Notes under the pieces: model-generated | What the model was told of the DNA's origin: nothing | Database searches by the model: none | What the model saw: only the letters and a program-made list of their open reading frames with translations | DNA from: Apis mellifera | Taxonomy: Eukaryota > Arthropoda > Insecta > Hymenoptera > Apidae | NCBI RefSeq assembly: GCF_003254395.2 | Contig: NC_037643.1 | Span: 10,994,963-11,058,962 of the forward strand | Direction of reading: 5' to 3' | DNA: 64,000 nucleotides | Shown here: positions 45,231 to 58,367 of the stretch, piece after piece | How the letters are laid out: each line of letters begins with the position of its first letter | Numbering within the stretch: the first letter of the stretch is position 1 | Translations under genes and position numbers: made by a program

Positions 45231-45772
45231 TCTCCCTTTTTTTTACGTTATTAATTGTGAGAATGGATAGAACGAAGTAGAATTCAGGATTAAATTGAAT
45301 TCTTCGAAAGCAACGAGGATTATTTTATTATTGCGGAAACTGAGAAACGAAGAATTGTGATAGACATTGCTAATAATTTCGAGGAAAATTTTCAATCGAA
45401 TTTATCTCGACTTTCGACGGCTTCTGTTTAACTTGGAAATGAAATTTAAAAAAAAAATTTCCTCGAAATTATTTAACACGAATCATAAGTATGAAATTGA
45501 ATATGAAATTTTCTCCCTTTTTTTTTTACGTTATTAATTGTGAGAAAAGATAGAACGAAGTAGAATTCAGGATTAAATTGAATTCTTCGAAAGCAACGAG
45601 GATTATTTTATTATTGTGGAAACTGAGAAACGAAGAATTGTGATATACATTGCTAATAATTTCGAGGAAAATTTTCAATCGAATTTATCTCGACTTTCGA
45701 CGGCTTCTGTTTAACTTGGAAATGAAATTTAAAAAAAAAAATAATTCGAAATTATTTATAGGTATGAAATTG
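45231..45772. repeat. Tandem direct duplication, two copies of about 260-270 bp
   Basis: Copy 1 spans about 45231-45500 and copy 2 about 45512-45772, with an offset of 283 bp measured at the shared word ACGTTATTAATTG (45245 and 45528). The central part (AGAATTCAGGATTAAATTGA through CGACGGCTTCTGTTTAACTT) is almost unchanged. I count about four substitutions plus a variable A-run and a few changes next to it near the end. Copy 1 carries a short extra segment before the shared (A/G)GTATGAAATTG end. The unit contains many TTCGA/TCGAAA words but no open frame. As at 9.2 kb this looks like a recent local duplication of unique AT-rich DNA. Confidence 0.93.
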
Positions 45773-47394
45773 TTTGCGGAAGAGTAGCCAAATTATTTCA
45801 AACTCATACGATATGATAGTCGAACTATTTGACAAAGTTTGTGAGAGTCGAGCTGCATTTCTGAGCTATCTATTAATTCCAAGCAGTCCTTCTTGATAGA
45901 GACGTTGGCCGGAATTAGGGTAGACTATTTAAGGTATACAAACTCTTGGTTGCGTGCTGTTCAACGATATTCCCTGTCCAAACTTGCGGCGAGGCCGCAC
46001 TTAACACGCGCATTCTACATATCTCGAGCGCATATTCTCCCAACCTCGTACAACAACAAAAATTGCTCGATTCGTCGAATAATAGAAATTTTTCTCTAGA
46101 ATAGAATAGTTTTAAATAGTTTCGAAAAGCAGAATTGGAAATCCTAGAAAATCGATGAAAGATTCATCGGCTGTGAAACTACCCATTGATTGTCAATCAC
46201 ATACATCTCGAAGTGTAAATTAACGAAACTAAATATTGCGAAAAATAAGAATAGCCGTATAATATATATATATAACGAAACTCTCGATACAAATAAACGA
46301 ATTTATATAACTCTTGCAAATTGGTTGCAAGAAAGCCTACACTCTTGAATTTAGAAACAACGTATATTCTACGCGTATAATTATCCCGAATAAAATCCCG
46401 AATATAACTTTCGAGCTAGCTATTATCGAATAAATTCTTCATGAACGGATCAAAGATTAACGCAACGCGAAGTAGAAACGAGTTCGAGTTCATCTCGAGA
46501 TCATCAAAGTATTATTCTCATTTGTGTATAAATGGGAAAGAGATATCTAAATATTTTCCGATGAAAAATATTTTCGAAATATAAAATTACAATCGAATAT
46601 CGTTTTTATTAATTTAACCGTAATTATTAGAATCGATATCGGGAGGATCTCTCCTCTCTCTCTCTTCTCGAAAACTTATCGCCTCGATTCCATTCTAAAA
46701 CATTCCAACACGCACGGCATATTAAACAGAGCAGCGAACAAGTTCGCTAAAGTAAAAGAGACCCAACGGTTACTCCCATAAACACTTATATTTATGATTA
46801 ACATGGCCATGTTTTGATCACCTAACTCAGTGATTCTCAACTTGTTTTTGTAAAATCTCGGGGGGAAAAAACACTCAAAGAAATACGTATATGTATATCG
46901 TTATTCTCTCCAACACTTTTTTCTTCCACGTACGATTGGAATTGTTTCTTTAAAGAAACAATATATCGATAAGTTTTGGATTATTCGAATACGGATCTCG
47001 ACTCGAAAAATCGACTGGGAGACCCTGGCCTAGCGAGTCGTCCCCCCAACGGTATGGAGAGGAAACCTAAGCGTGGCTTTTTAATTGTCAAACGTGTCTC
47101 GAAATGAATATATTAAACCGTGCTCGTATCTCGAGAGTGTTATTATTGGCTGCGTTCGAACGGTTTGCCGCAATTATACGCATTTTATTTCTCAGTCGTG
47201 GATTCGCGTAATCACTCGATCTGGGCTGCGACGAGCCCCTATAACCGGAACGGGGGACGGAAACATCGAGAAAATAAGGAATACGAGCGTTGCTGTTGTA
47301 TATTTTGTTCGCGCAAGAAAGTACGGTATGAGCGAAAGATCGGAGCAATAAGATCAGGTGTTTTAGTTTACTGGATAGATCAGTTTATAAATAC
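45773..47394. other. Non-coding AT-rich DNA with small pocket
   Basis: AT-rich to 46990. 47000-47350 is mixed with two overlapping frames (86-119 codons, opposite strands), neither recognisable. A short TA run is at 46262-46274. Confidence 0.55.
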
Positions 47395-47443
47395 CGTTGT
47401 TGTTGTTGTTGTTGTTTTCTCTCTCTCTCTCTCTCTCTCTCTA
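47395..47443. repeat. Compound (GTT)n-(CT)n microsatellite
   Basis: About seven GTT units (47395-47416) run directly into about twelve CT units (47418-47442), with only TT between them. Confidence 0.96.
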
Positions 47444-47725
47444 GCTTACATTATCTCTCACGTTTCCCACTCGGGATGATAAAATATATACCGTGCGATA
47501 ATTTTAAATTTTGATTGCACGTGTAATTATCTCATTTGCATCGTGTTGTTTGTTAAATAATTAAATGGAGATAATTTTATACGCTCAATATTTCTCTATA
47601 AAGTTTGTTTACGTTTTTGAAAGAAATATTTTTCATTTCGATGCAAATGCGTTGAATCTAATTTCCATAAGGAAAAAAAAAAAAAAAAAGGAAAAGGAAA
47701 AAAAGAATTAGACATCGCGTGTTTC

Positions 47726-47747
47726 CTCTCTCTCTCTCTCTCTCTTT
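47726..47747. repeat. (CT)n microsatellite
   Basis: CT dinucleotides followed by a T-run. An A-rich purine tract sits just upstream (47670-47706). Confidence 0.93.
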
Positions 47748-50000
47748 TTTTTCTTTCATTTTCTTGATAACATTATGTTACATGGCAATTAAAAGTTATT
47801 CGAGGTAATGAGATACAGATAATAAATTCCGGAATGTATAATTGAATTCAATGTGAAATAAAATATTCAATATGAAATAAAATATGTATCTTGTATCCGG
47901 CTCTCTCTTTAAACGTTAAAAAAAAAATAGAAAAATAAGCTGTTACGATGATAAATATTTTAGATAAATATTGTAGATAAATTGTGCCCGATTCTTAGAT
48001 TCTATTTACGTAGAAATCGAGGATATATATATATATATATAATAATTATGAATTATATCGTGTCTTTTACCGTTGTAAAAATCGTTCGATGCAATTAAAT
48101 ATAATTGGATATTTCTCATAAGTCGCAAATATTATATATATATATCCTGTTAGATATAGTTCACGTATATGAATCAAGAATGAAAGCTACGATGAGTCAC
48201 GAATTAAAATTTCAAAGAGATAAAAAAGGTCTATATTCTTGGGATACCAATTAGCGAAAGTATCTGTTCCTTTCGATACCGTGGCGTGGTCATTAATTAG
48301 AAAAATTTATAGCCGTCAAGGTAGGATTATTACGTGACAAAAAGTCTCACGTACTGAAATAGCAAGCATATGACTCATATCGGTTGGAATACCAGAGTTT
48401 TTGAGGAGACAAACAGATATTTCTGTGCGTTAAATTATTTATAAAAATATTAGTTCCAATTATAGGACTATTAAATTTTATAATGAGGATATTTCGGGGA
48501 ATAATCCTTTCATTTTATCAATTCTTATGCGTACATGCGAATACGTGGAAATATTTATTGTTGATAAATAATGTACGAATCCGTGTCAAATCAATCGAGA
48601 AGGTATATATTTAGAACACGTTCGTACCTCATCGATCGATCAAATGCTAAAATTGTCGATTACTCATATTGGAAGTATATCATTTCCTATAAATACGAAA
48701 AAATTCTTTAATTAAAACTGTAAAAAGTCAATATAAAAATAATAAAAACGATAGATTTTTTTTTTTCTAAAAATGATACACATTGATTTATTTTAATCTT
48801 TAATTTTTTTCAATGTTCTTGATAAAAACTAAATTATATATTTTATCTGTATAATTAAATATCTCGGATGGAAATGTAAATCCAACGATTTCATAAATTA
48901 CAAATGATCAAGGAGGATTATAAAATACAAATTTTGTATTTTAAGTTTACCGAATGCTGATTTGTATAATTTTACCGCATAATAGATATAAATTTCGAAA
49001 TAAAAATAAAAAAATAAATACTGAGATGTAAACATGATAATAAACATCAAATGTTATTTTAAAATTAACAATTTCATCAAAATTAAAATTAAAAACATAA
49101 AGTTTCGATACAATTTTAAATCTTACAATTTCTCGCTATCTTTTCTCATTCATCACACATTTCGTTCCAAAATCATCGTTGACACGTAGAATTCCCAATG
49201 CTGTATTGCACAAATTAGGAAAAAGGAAATTATTTTGAAAAACTTACTTTCTATTTAAATTCAAATTTATCGATATGCAATAAATTTTTAATTATAATAT
49301 GTTTCGCGTATATAGTAACATTATGTAAATGTATTAAATCTATTTCAAATTGTGAAACTAAAATTAATAATACGGTAGTTTCTAACTAATTAAAATTAAT
49401 TCAGTTCACTGACGGATCTATAATAAAGCGAAATTAAAATTTAATACATTGCAGTTTAAAATGTAGTCAAGATATTATATCTTTATATTACGCCTTTTAA
49501 CGAAGACGTTCAAATGATAAAAATAACCTAAAATAAAATTTTTATGAGGAATTAAGAAACTTTAATTTATATAATTGCTTTTTACGAGCAATATAATAAA
49601 GCAATAATATAATAATTGATTTTAACGAGTAAAGTAAAGTAAAAAAAAAAAATGATTTTTAATAGAAAAATGTTAAGACGAAATTACAATTATACAATTA
49701 TAAAATTACTGGATATCTAGAAAATTATTAGACCGGGAAAAAAAAATAAATCGTCTCTTAATATGAAATATTTTCGATCAATTCCTTTCCAAGCTTACTT
49801 AATCACCGATATTGCAAGACAAATCGATACATCGAGGAACTTAACGAGGAAACGTATCAATTTATCACAATCTAATTTTTCGATCAAACATCCATGCGCG
49901 TTCCTCCACGGCTTTTTCAACATTCAACAACGAACAACGACCTCCGTATTGATTGTCTCATACTTTAATGCCTTGTAGCTATTACTGTAAGTGTACGTAA
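47748..50000. other. Long AT-rich featureless stretch
   Basis: The most AT-rich and least structured part of the window. It has TA runs at 48025-48041 and 48133-48145, a 19-bp tandem pair (ATTCAAT(G/A)TGAAATAAAAT) near 47848-47884, and A/T homopolymer runs. No frame above 71 codons, no island. Confidence 0.65.
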
Positions 50001-51320
50001 AACGCCATCAATTACAGGTGAACATTACGTTTCTATTCTCCTTTAGCCAATTTCCCCTCCTCCCCTTCTTCGTTTAATATCTGCCAGCGATCGAGCAAGC
50101 TGAAACTGCTCTGAATTTTCGACGTGTGCCACGACGTATGCGCGTTTGATTGAACACGAGTTTGACGTTATCATTCGAATGCTTCATTTTCTCGGTTGGA
50201 AACGGTTGCTTGGAATTCAGTACGGATCTTGGATCTGGTTCAATATGATACGAATGAAGCGATCGACATTAACACGAATCAATGTTCCACGAAATTTGTT
50301 CCCGCTACTTTGACCTTTTAATGTATTCCATTCATGGAATAGTACGTGTATAATATGCAAATGATATATAAACAAAACGAGAACATCTTTCCAAAATATA
50401 TCCAAATTTATTATCACGCAACTAACTTTAATCTTTTTTACTCTCCAACGATCGATATTCATTTTCCCTTCAACCGTTCCCATAACTAGAAGTGTATCAA
50501 ACTCTTCCCAGCACTGTGCTTACAAACGATATCGATTCGTATATATCAAATCCTGGAAAAGGCTAAGAGCATTTCGTCGAAAGTTTACTATCGAACGGAG
50601 AGGAAAGAGAAGAAACTCTACGTCTTCCTCCTCGAGCGCCAAAACCGGCGCGGCGCGCTCGAAAAGCGAAACTTTAAACCGGGCGCTTCTTTCCTCCTTC
50701 CTAGCAGAATTCTCCGATTTCGAGGGGATGTTAGGCCCTGTACACCTGCAACACCGACTCCTCCTCCCCTCCCTTTCTCCTCCTCCTCCATCTCCAGCCC
50801 ACCTCTCCGGCCACGATCGCCACCCCAATCAGTTGGCTCTCTCCACGTTCTCTCCGCTGTCCCGCAGCCGCCACGGATGTCCGTGTAGGTGTTAACGCCG
50901 ATCGCGCGCGTGTGAACAGGGCCTCGTATAATATCCGAGGGCCGGGCGTCGGGAGAGAGAGAGTGTCGGTGTCGGCATGTCGGTTGCGTGGGCGTGCGTT
51001 TTATATTCATCGCGGAGGTATCATTTTCACGGGAACTTTTAAAAGAAACGTGCGCGCGCGCGCCAACTCGAATAAATAATGCCGCGGTGTTAAACTCTTA
51101 TCCGAGGTCGCCGGCCGGTGCGCATAAATAAGGCCTGCGTGTAAAACGCGCCATCCTTTTCGCACCTTCTCCGCCTCCCTTTCGTTTCGTTCCGTATTCG
51201 CTTACCAGAGGCGCGGCTGTCTCTGTCTCCAGCGCCACCGTCGCGAGCGTGCTATCCTTCTCCTCTCCTCGCTCTCGTTAAAACCGAGAGCGTGAGTTCC
51301 GTTTTTCTTTCTCGTTTCCA
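50001..51320. other. Non-coding GC island with CG-alternating run
   Basis: 50580-51310 is GC-rich, with a CTCC-rich tract at 50757-50800 and a CG-alternating run ACGTGCGCGCGCGCGC at 51049-51063 (Z-DNA type). A minus-strand donor word CTCTG|GTAAGC lies near plus 51207. Frames are Arg/Gly/Pro-rich and not credible. Confidence 0.5.
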
Positions 51321-53798
51321 CTCGTTTCCTTTCGTTTTTTTTTATCTTTCTCTCTTCTCGCGAAATTTTTGATCGATTTGATCGGAAAGAAGTTTCGATG
51401 GAAATTTCGTTCGAAAGGGGTGGCAAAGGAGGAATTATTGGAAAGGTGTAGAGAGTAAAGTTTAAAGGAATGGAAAAAGAGAATAAATATCATCTTCCCT
51501 TAACTTTTATTTTATTATTCGAGTCCAGGTATATCATTCAACTTAATACGTAACGTTTCGTGTAACGTTCAGCCTCTTTCTCTTCGGTTTATTTCGTTTC
51601 TTTTTTTTTTTTTTTTTCCATTGCGGAACAATTTATACGTTTTATGCCGAGGCAGATGTACGTATTCAAGCGGGGCATATCTAACATGGAATAATTTTCA
51701 AACTTGAAACGAAGGTACCTCCAAGTGGCGAGTCAGGAATTTTGAAAAGCAGGCTTTTACATTTTATATATGCATTTCTCTCGTTCCTTCCATTTGTTTC
51801 AGTGTTCTTCCAGTATGTAGCCACGTCCGTGATTCACTCTTTTTTTTTATCTTTTTTTTCTTTTTTTCCTCTTTCTTTTCTTTTTCCTTTTCTTCCTTTC
51901 CTTTTATTTCTATTTCTCCGGCTTTTGATCCTTATATTTCCATCATTTCCTCCGTATCATCGTTCGCTTCTCACGTTACTTTTTCAATGCATCTGCATCC
52001 TGCTGCTTCTGCGTTTCCCTCTCACAATTACCGCCCCCTTTCGCTCCATTTCAGTTATACATTCCTATCTCTCTCTCTCTCTTTCTCTCTCTCTTCTCTC
52101 CATTCCCAGTCCACAGTTTCACAGACATATTTCTGCTCCACTTTTTCATTCATTTACACTCGTTCCTGCTCGTCGATTTTTATCCCGGACGGTGTACCGG
52201 GGCCTATTCACCATACACCGGGGGTCTCTTGTTGCTTCTCTCGTTGCTCCCAGAATCCCTCGATTTTTTTAAATTACCGCTTTCGCGGGAAAGGAACAGG
52301 CATTCCTTGATATTTTCCCCGGGAACAACATCAGGATTCAAGGAATTGAATGGATTTACATTGAATATTTTGACCGGTTAAACCAGTCAACAGTTTTTAT
52401 CGTGCGCGGAAAAACTTCCTTTTTAACAATAATGAGACGGGAAGAAGGACGGGAAAACAGCCTGCGTTTTTAAGAATCATCTTCCGGCTCTTTATTTATT
52501 TCTTTTCGTCGAGAAATGAAGACGAATCTTCTTTTTTCTTTTTTCGAAATATCGTGAATATCAAACATTATAAAATTTTCGATGAACGAAGTGTACAGGG
52601 ATGCGTGAAGTTTCTCTTTAAATTTCGTACGAATTTATCGATCATCGAATAAATTCACGCTTTCAATAATAAACAAAACTTTCCTTTCTTTTTTGAACGT
52701 TGACCGTGCAAATCTAAATTATAAAATCTTATCCTTGTATTAACCGAAACCCAACGTTCGACCGATACAACCTTTTCTAAGTGTACCACTAATTCATCGC
52801 GTAATCTCTTCTGCGTAAACGTTCACGGGCAAAGAACACACTCACCCGAAAACTCTCGATCGAGTTCAATTAATTATTCCTCCTCGGAGAGAGTGGCCAA
52901 GGTCGCGATTATCTTCGGTAATCGGTTGGCGGGATGGCGGGACGCCAGGAGGAGGAGGAGGAGGAAGAGGGGGGGCCAAAAATGTCCCCGAAAATTAATC
53001 GGGATGCATAACAATTTTATCGCGTCCCCGTGTTTATTGGGCCTTTTTTTGTTCTTCTCTTCCTTTTTTTTTTTTTTTTTGCTCTGGCCAACTCGCTGCG
53101 GTAGAAAATGTAAAAATTTCGAGCGGACATAATGGTCGGCCGAGTACGAGAATCGGGCAGATCGTTAAGTTATGGGGCCCATGGAACCGGACGTTTTTCT
53201 TTTGTCTATCGTGTTGCGCGGAGAAATGCAGCCCGAGAGATAAGGTTCGTTAGTGGGCGAAAGGTTAAAAATAAGCCGGCGCGGAGGGCAGCCCGTCATA
53301 AATCTGGCAATCCCCGGTGAAAAGCCGACTCTCACCCCAAAAACAGGGATACATCCTTAGCGAGGAGACGAGTTCGTTCGTCCCGGCGAATTCGATTCTT
53401 TCTTTCTTTCTTTTTCTCTTCTTCCTCTTCTTCTTTTTTTTTTTTTTTTAACGAGCATAAGCCGAATTTTTGCACGGTGTTGAACGGAATTTTATTCGTT
53501 TTAATATTAATCCAGCCACGAACGCGTTTCGGTTCCTCGAATTTCCTGTTTAAGATTACGAATATAATCGAATTATTAGAATATTTGTCGTCTTGTATTT
53601 AAAAATTTTTAGAAATTTGAAATATGCGCGAAATATTATGAAGATATTGAAATTGATTTGAATCATGTTTGTTGAAAATGAAAAAAAATCCGTAGTTTTG
53701 TAAGAATTATATGTAAATCGTATCCAACGATTATTAATCGCGTGATAATTATCGATTCGTGCAATTTTTCTCTAAGAAGAATTGTCTGAAAAACTTAC
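51321..53798. other. Non-coding: long pyrimidine-rich stretch and GC pockets
   Basis: 51590-52120 is strongly T/C-rich (T-runs at 51600-51617 and 51840-51935, CT at 52065-52101), producing a 176-codon Phe/Leu/Ser frame that is an artefact. 52150-52330 and 52750-53350 are mixed, with a (GGA)n tract at 52947-52976 and T-runs near 53065 and 53430-53450. Confidence 0.55.
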
Positions 53799-53915
53799 CA
53801 ATAATCCCCTTCTCTTCGATCCTCCCTCGAAGTTGCCAACCCCATTGGAAGGAGAACTACTCCAGGATATTGACACGTATAATGCAATTAGCTGGCCGCG
53901 ATCTCGAACACGCTT
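53799..53915 (-). other. Candidate internal exon, 39 codons, phase 0-0 (unverified)
   Basis: On the minus strand a pyrimidine-rich acceptor (CTTCCCCCTCGCCACCACCAG, AG at plus 53917-53916) is followed by 117 bp open in one frame and then by a strong donor, TTG|GTAAGTTTTT (GT at plus 53798-53797). The peptide starts KRVRDRGQLIALYVSISW and ends GGSKRRGLL. It is not low-complexity, and both boundaries fall between codons. I do not recognise a family. The flanks offer no obvious partner exons nearby, so it would be a lone exon in a large intron. Pseudo-exons with good splice words are common in long insect introns, which keeps the confidence low. Confidence 0.22.
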
Positions 53916-55295
53916 CTGGTGGTGGCGAGGGGGAAGGTGTTTGAAGCTGGATAGGGGGAGGATCGATCGTATCCCCTCGCTGCCCAATAATTGTAATTAG
54001 TAATCAACACCATTATGCGCCTACGGCCATCAGTCTCTCTCTCCCCCTAGCAGGTCGCCATTAAGGCGATTGTATGATTTTCTTACAACGTTCGTTCGTA
54101 TTTCTTTTCGCCTGTTTAACCGTGCCCCCAGGAGGGAGACGGGAGAGAAAAGAAAAAATTCTTTGACGATTCTCCGGCCCTCGAGGAGGACGGTGGTGGT
54201 TGCTCAGTTTTTATCCGAGGAAGCGAAACACGGCGTCCGGCTGGTATAAAAAGAAGAAAGGGGAAGAAAGAAATTTTGTTGGGAAATGGAGATGTTGGAG
54301 TATCGGAGGAAGGGACTTGAACGAGCAGGCAATTAAAATGAAAATCCTATTAGCATTTGAATTTGATGTAAATGAATTGAATCCGACGAGACGAGCTAAT
54401 CAATTGCACGATATTTATTAAATTTAGAAATTTGGTTTAGAGATTTTAGAAAATAATTTAATCGTAAATTTTGAACTTGCAATTTGCATGTTTCTTAAAA
54501 TCGAATTCCGTCGAAATTCTTCAAGATGAAAAAAAGATAGACTCCATCGAACCGGAACGATTTCAAGACTCGATTCTATCTCCGGATAACCCTGAAGTTG
54601 TATCGTTGCAAAAATTAAATATAAATCTGCGCCGTTTCTCTCGGAAAATATGCCACGTCATTTGAAAATATGCCGCGTTATGCTTCATTGCTGTCATAAC
54701 GAACGAATTAAGAATAGGTTTAAATCTATCTTTCTACACTTCTTTTAAATTCATTTAAATCGGTTTACGAATTATTCACGCGATTTTTTCATTCGCTTCG
54801 ATAATTCTCCGAAAACGTGATTTTCTTTTTATTCCCGAAATCAATGATTCGAATCAAATTCATAGTTTTCTTTCTTCTTCTCAAAGATTTCCAACTCAAT
54901 TGTAGAATTTAATCCAAATATAAATTATCCACGATACCTAACATTCGAACTCGTCGTTTTAAAATTTCAAAAGTAAATAATTTAACGTCGCCATCCAACA
55001 ATGCCGCGCTCCGTTAAAATTTAATAATTATTCGAGCGAAGAATAAGAATATTGAGAGAGAGAAAAATTTTAGGAAACACGAGAATCATTGCGGGGGAAA
55101 CCGCGGATTAATCTAAATTTACCAAGTCTCTTCCATCCGTTGCTTCCATAAAACAATCCTCGATAGAAGGAGGGAGGGAACGACGAAATGACGTTGAATT
55201 TTTCAAGAACGAACAACCTTTGCTTTCAGAATCCTTTTTTCCTCCCTTATACCAGGCCTCTCTTTTTCTCTTTCTCTCTCGTTATTACAATACAG
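53916..55295. other. Non-coding mixed then AT-rich DNA
   Basis: 53916-54340 is mixed. 54340-55060 is AT-rich. The polypyrimidine tract before the 55.3 kb candidate exon begins at about 55250. Confidence 0.5.
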
Positions 55296-55354
55296 CCTTT
55301 CGCAAGGACACGATATCCAACGGCACAAAATAGCTTCTCATCTCCGGAGGAAAG
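55296..55354 (+). other. Candidate short exon, 59 bp (unverified)
   Basis: It follows the best polypyrimidine tract in the window that leads into an AG: CTCTTTTTCTCTTTCTCTCT, then CGTTATTACAATACAG ending at 55295. The 59 bp are open in two frames (PFARTRYPTAQNSFSSPEE and LSQGHDIQRHKIASHLRRK) and end at AAAG|GTAATT. It could equally be a non-coding exon or a chance match in CT-rich DNA. Confidence 0.15.
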
Positions 55355-57100
55355 GTAATTTTCCTCGCTCCCACCCCTTCCCTCTCGGTCCTCTTGGTTT
55401 ATACAGGAGCGCCGCTATAATTACGCTTAGTTTTAATTAACTTCGCGTGAATTTAAACATTTATTTCGGTGGATGAGTAGAGGAACGCTGTCTCCTCGCT
55501 TCGAAACATCCCTGAGATTGCTGACAAGGGGTGGACCCGGCTCCCTGGAACGTCTTTGTCCGTGGAAAACAAAAAGTTTTTGGAAACTTTCTCAACCCCC
55601 GGATTCTGTAACGATTGTATCAATTTCCTTGGTAATTCGGATGTCCTTTGTTTCTCTCCCTCTTAATCGATTTTTAATTTTCATCATCAACGATGATTTT
55701 CAAGAGTGTTTTAAATAATTTTTATTAGCTACGCTTCAGAAATTATATCGATGCAATTTCTTATCCCAATTCATTTATTCTTTAATTATCTTCTTCTCGT
55801 ATTCAAATTACGTGTATTTAGACATCTCGATATCATCATTCTCTTTTTATATTCTCCAGGGTGATCGACGATATTGACTTGATCTACAAATAACAAAGAA
55901 GTGTGAGAAATAAACATTATTTTCTAAAAATTTCAACAAACTTGGAGAAATAATAAAAATGAATAGACATTATAAAATCTAATAATCTACGTCTAATAAA
56001 TATATTCCATATAATATACTATCTATTTAATAATTAAATAAAAAATTAAATATAAAAAAGAAACAAATGAGACTCACGCGATATATAAAATATTATCCAT
56101 ATTGAATCGTATTAAAACATATAATACCGAATCAAACAATCTCAATCACCGAGAGCCTCTCAAACCGTCCAGGTTTCCGCAAATAATATCCCAGAAATCG
56201 GATTGGCCTAATTACGCGCCTGTTATTAATATTCTTGGCATAGGCGCGCAACCACGCGGTCTGATTATTCCCGAAAATTATCGCGCGGTGTCCAAACCGT
56301 TGGTCGAGAGAGAGAGAGAGGGAGAGAGAGTCGAGATCTGGGCGCATGAGTCCGGCGAATGCCATTATTTCGAGGCCGACAGACGTGTCTGGCCCGGACT
56401 TAAATGGGCTTGGACAATCGGTGGCCCATTAGCTCGCAGTCCGCGCCATTAAAATCAGACACCCCTCCCCTTCTCCTCCTCCTCCTTCTCCTCAATCTCC
56501 TCATCCCCCTCCCCCCTCCTCGAGAACCGCTGCTGGTCTCGGGCGTAATGCTAAACTCGTTACCAAAATTTTCGGAGCTGATGTGCTCAGCCGCCCGTGA
56601 GGAGGAGGCAGCGAAGGGGACACGGCCCGGCCAAGTGGACATCAACCGGAGTGGCCGAGAATTACAAACCGAGAATTCACGACGAGGAAAACGACGTTCG
56701 AGATCGATGGACGGATTTGATTAATCCGAGTACGAAATTACTTCTTCTCGAAACGATTTTCTCGGGATTCGAGCTTAAGGGAAGATGCTGCTCTCCTTAG
56801 TATCATTGTCGTCAAAGGGAAGATTTGTGCGAAAAATGTAAATAAAAATATAGATAAAAATTGGAAGAACGTTCCATCGCGTTCGTGAAAATTTTTTATT
56901 AGAATATTGTGATGAAATTTTGGATTTTATTACGTACTTGTTGTACTTTGTTATTATTTACTTGCTCGGTTTCCTTCTATTGCTTTCTTCGATGGATAAT
57001 TCATAAAAAATATTTAATTCAAATTACAAGTACGTATCTTTTAGACATTCTTTGTGTTTGTATTTATTCTTGATACTTGTTAAAGTAACGTAAAATGTAG
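55355..57100. other. Non-coding: pockets 55360-55660 and 56130-56800
   Basis: The second pocket has a (CTC)n tract (56466-56520), a GAGAGAGAGA run at 56309-56330 and a 13-base match to the 5' end of tRNA-Ile that is not a tRNA. 55670-56100 and 56810-57090 are AT-rich. Confidence 0.5.
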
Positions 57101-58300
57101 CGTGGGAGAATTTACGAGCAGAAGAGAAAAATATTGTCGCTCGTTTGGAGCACAAGCGATCGAAATCCGAGCGAAAACTGGGCAAGAGAAAGGAGAGGGT
57201 GGGTCGGGAAACTCGGGGAGGCCTGAAAAGCAACGAGCGAGCGTTGTAGCGGGCGGAGGAGCATTACGGACATTAGATTGGGACACGAGTGCAATAAACC
57301 TATCTGTATAATCTGCCCTGCAGGAATTAACAGCCCTCTGAAGGTAGCCACTAACGAAGTAATTCACTGGATGAACGTCGGGGGTGGTGGGGAGGGGCGA
57401 AAGGAGCACGCGGGGGTGGAAACACCCAACGAACCCCCGTGTATATATAGGATCGTCCAAAATTGAGATTTAGATCGAATCGCCGCTTTCAAAATTGATA
57501 ATGGACGGTGGATAATTGGTAGGGTGTCGAGAAAAGGAACATCTGCCATTTTTCGAAAACAATTCTTTTGAAAACAATTTCGCGTAGAATATTCTAATAT
57601 TCTATCTCACGGATTTTCTCGAAACGGGAATGAAAAATGACAGATTTTCATAAATTCGTTAACGATGATTGGAATATGATTGCTATATTTTAATTTATAT
57701 CTTCTAGGACTCTTGTTAATTTTATTATTCGATAATTAAATCGAAATAAAATAGTTATTTTTTGTAAGAAGAAAATGTATGCAATTAAATAATCGCAGAA
57801 GAATAAGTAATAATTTTTTTTTCTTTTCGCGAATACATTCTTTTTAGATATTCTTGATCGCACATAGAGATAATACCAATTATCCTTTCTTCCATAATTT
57901 TGAAATTGATTGCGAGAACAATGATGTAGGCTGTTGTATGATATAATAATATAAATGATACATTGCACGGCATTTGAAAGGCATTGTAGTAGAATTGGGA
58001 TCGAACGAGAAATAGAGAGGGCAGGTAGATATAATAGCCACAGGGAGCTGGAAATGTGGGTAATTGCTGACTTAGAGCCTGCCATTTTCCTCATATAGTT
58101 ACAACCGCGAAACCCCCTAGCGGGCCACAATTTATTTATGTCGATAGTTTCTTGATTTGTCGACTCCTGCCGCTCATTTATATCCTCCTCGAACCAGCCG
58201 TATATACATTTCGCTTTCAGGAACGTGTTATTCGTCCGTCCAACTTTCCTAAGTTTCGTACATGCTCCCGGCCAACCCCTCTTCTTTCTTCCAAACGACA

Positions 58301-58303
<3 letters not shown>
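57101..58303. other. Non-coding pocket plus an unrecognised 203-codon frame
   Basis: 57100-57480 is mixed. A minus-strand frame of 203 codons spans 57690-58301, the longest in AT-rich DNA here. Its N-terminal part is mixed (MSFGRKKRGWPGACTKLRK) and its C-terminal half is driven by A/T (KKNYYLFFCDYLIAYIFF). There are no domain, splice or promoter cues, so I do not call it a gene. Confidence 0.4.

Positions 58304-58367
<64 letters not shown>
58304..58367. repeat. Compound (TA)n-(GA)n microsatellite
   Basis: About nine TA units followed by about twenty-two GA units with one AAA interruption. It produces spurious YIYI and ERERER translations. Confidence 0.97.

Noticed and set aside
51742..52310. 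Frames of 107 and 176 codons rich in Phe, Leu and Ser
   Set aside because: They come from a T/C-rich tract, not from a membrane protein; no start context, domain or conserved spacing.
56423..56435. GGCCCATTAGCTC, matching the first bases of tRNA-Ile
   Set aside because: The D-arm, anticodon arm and B box do not follow; only 13 bases match.
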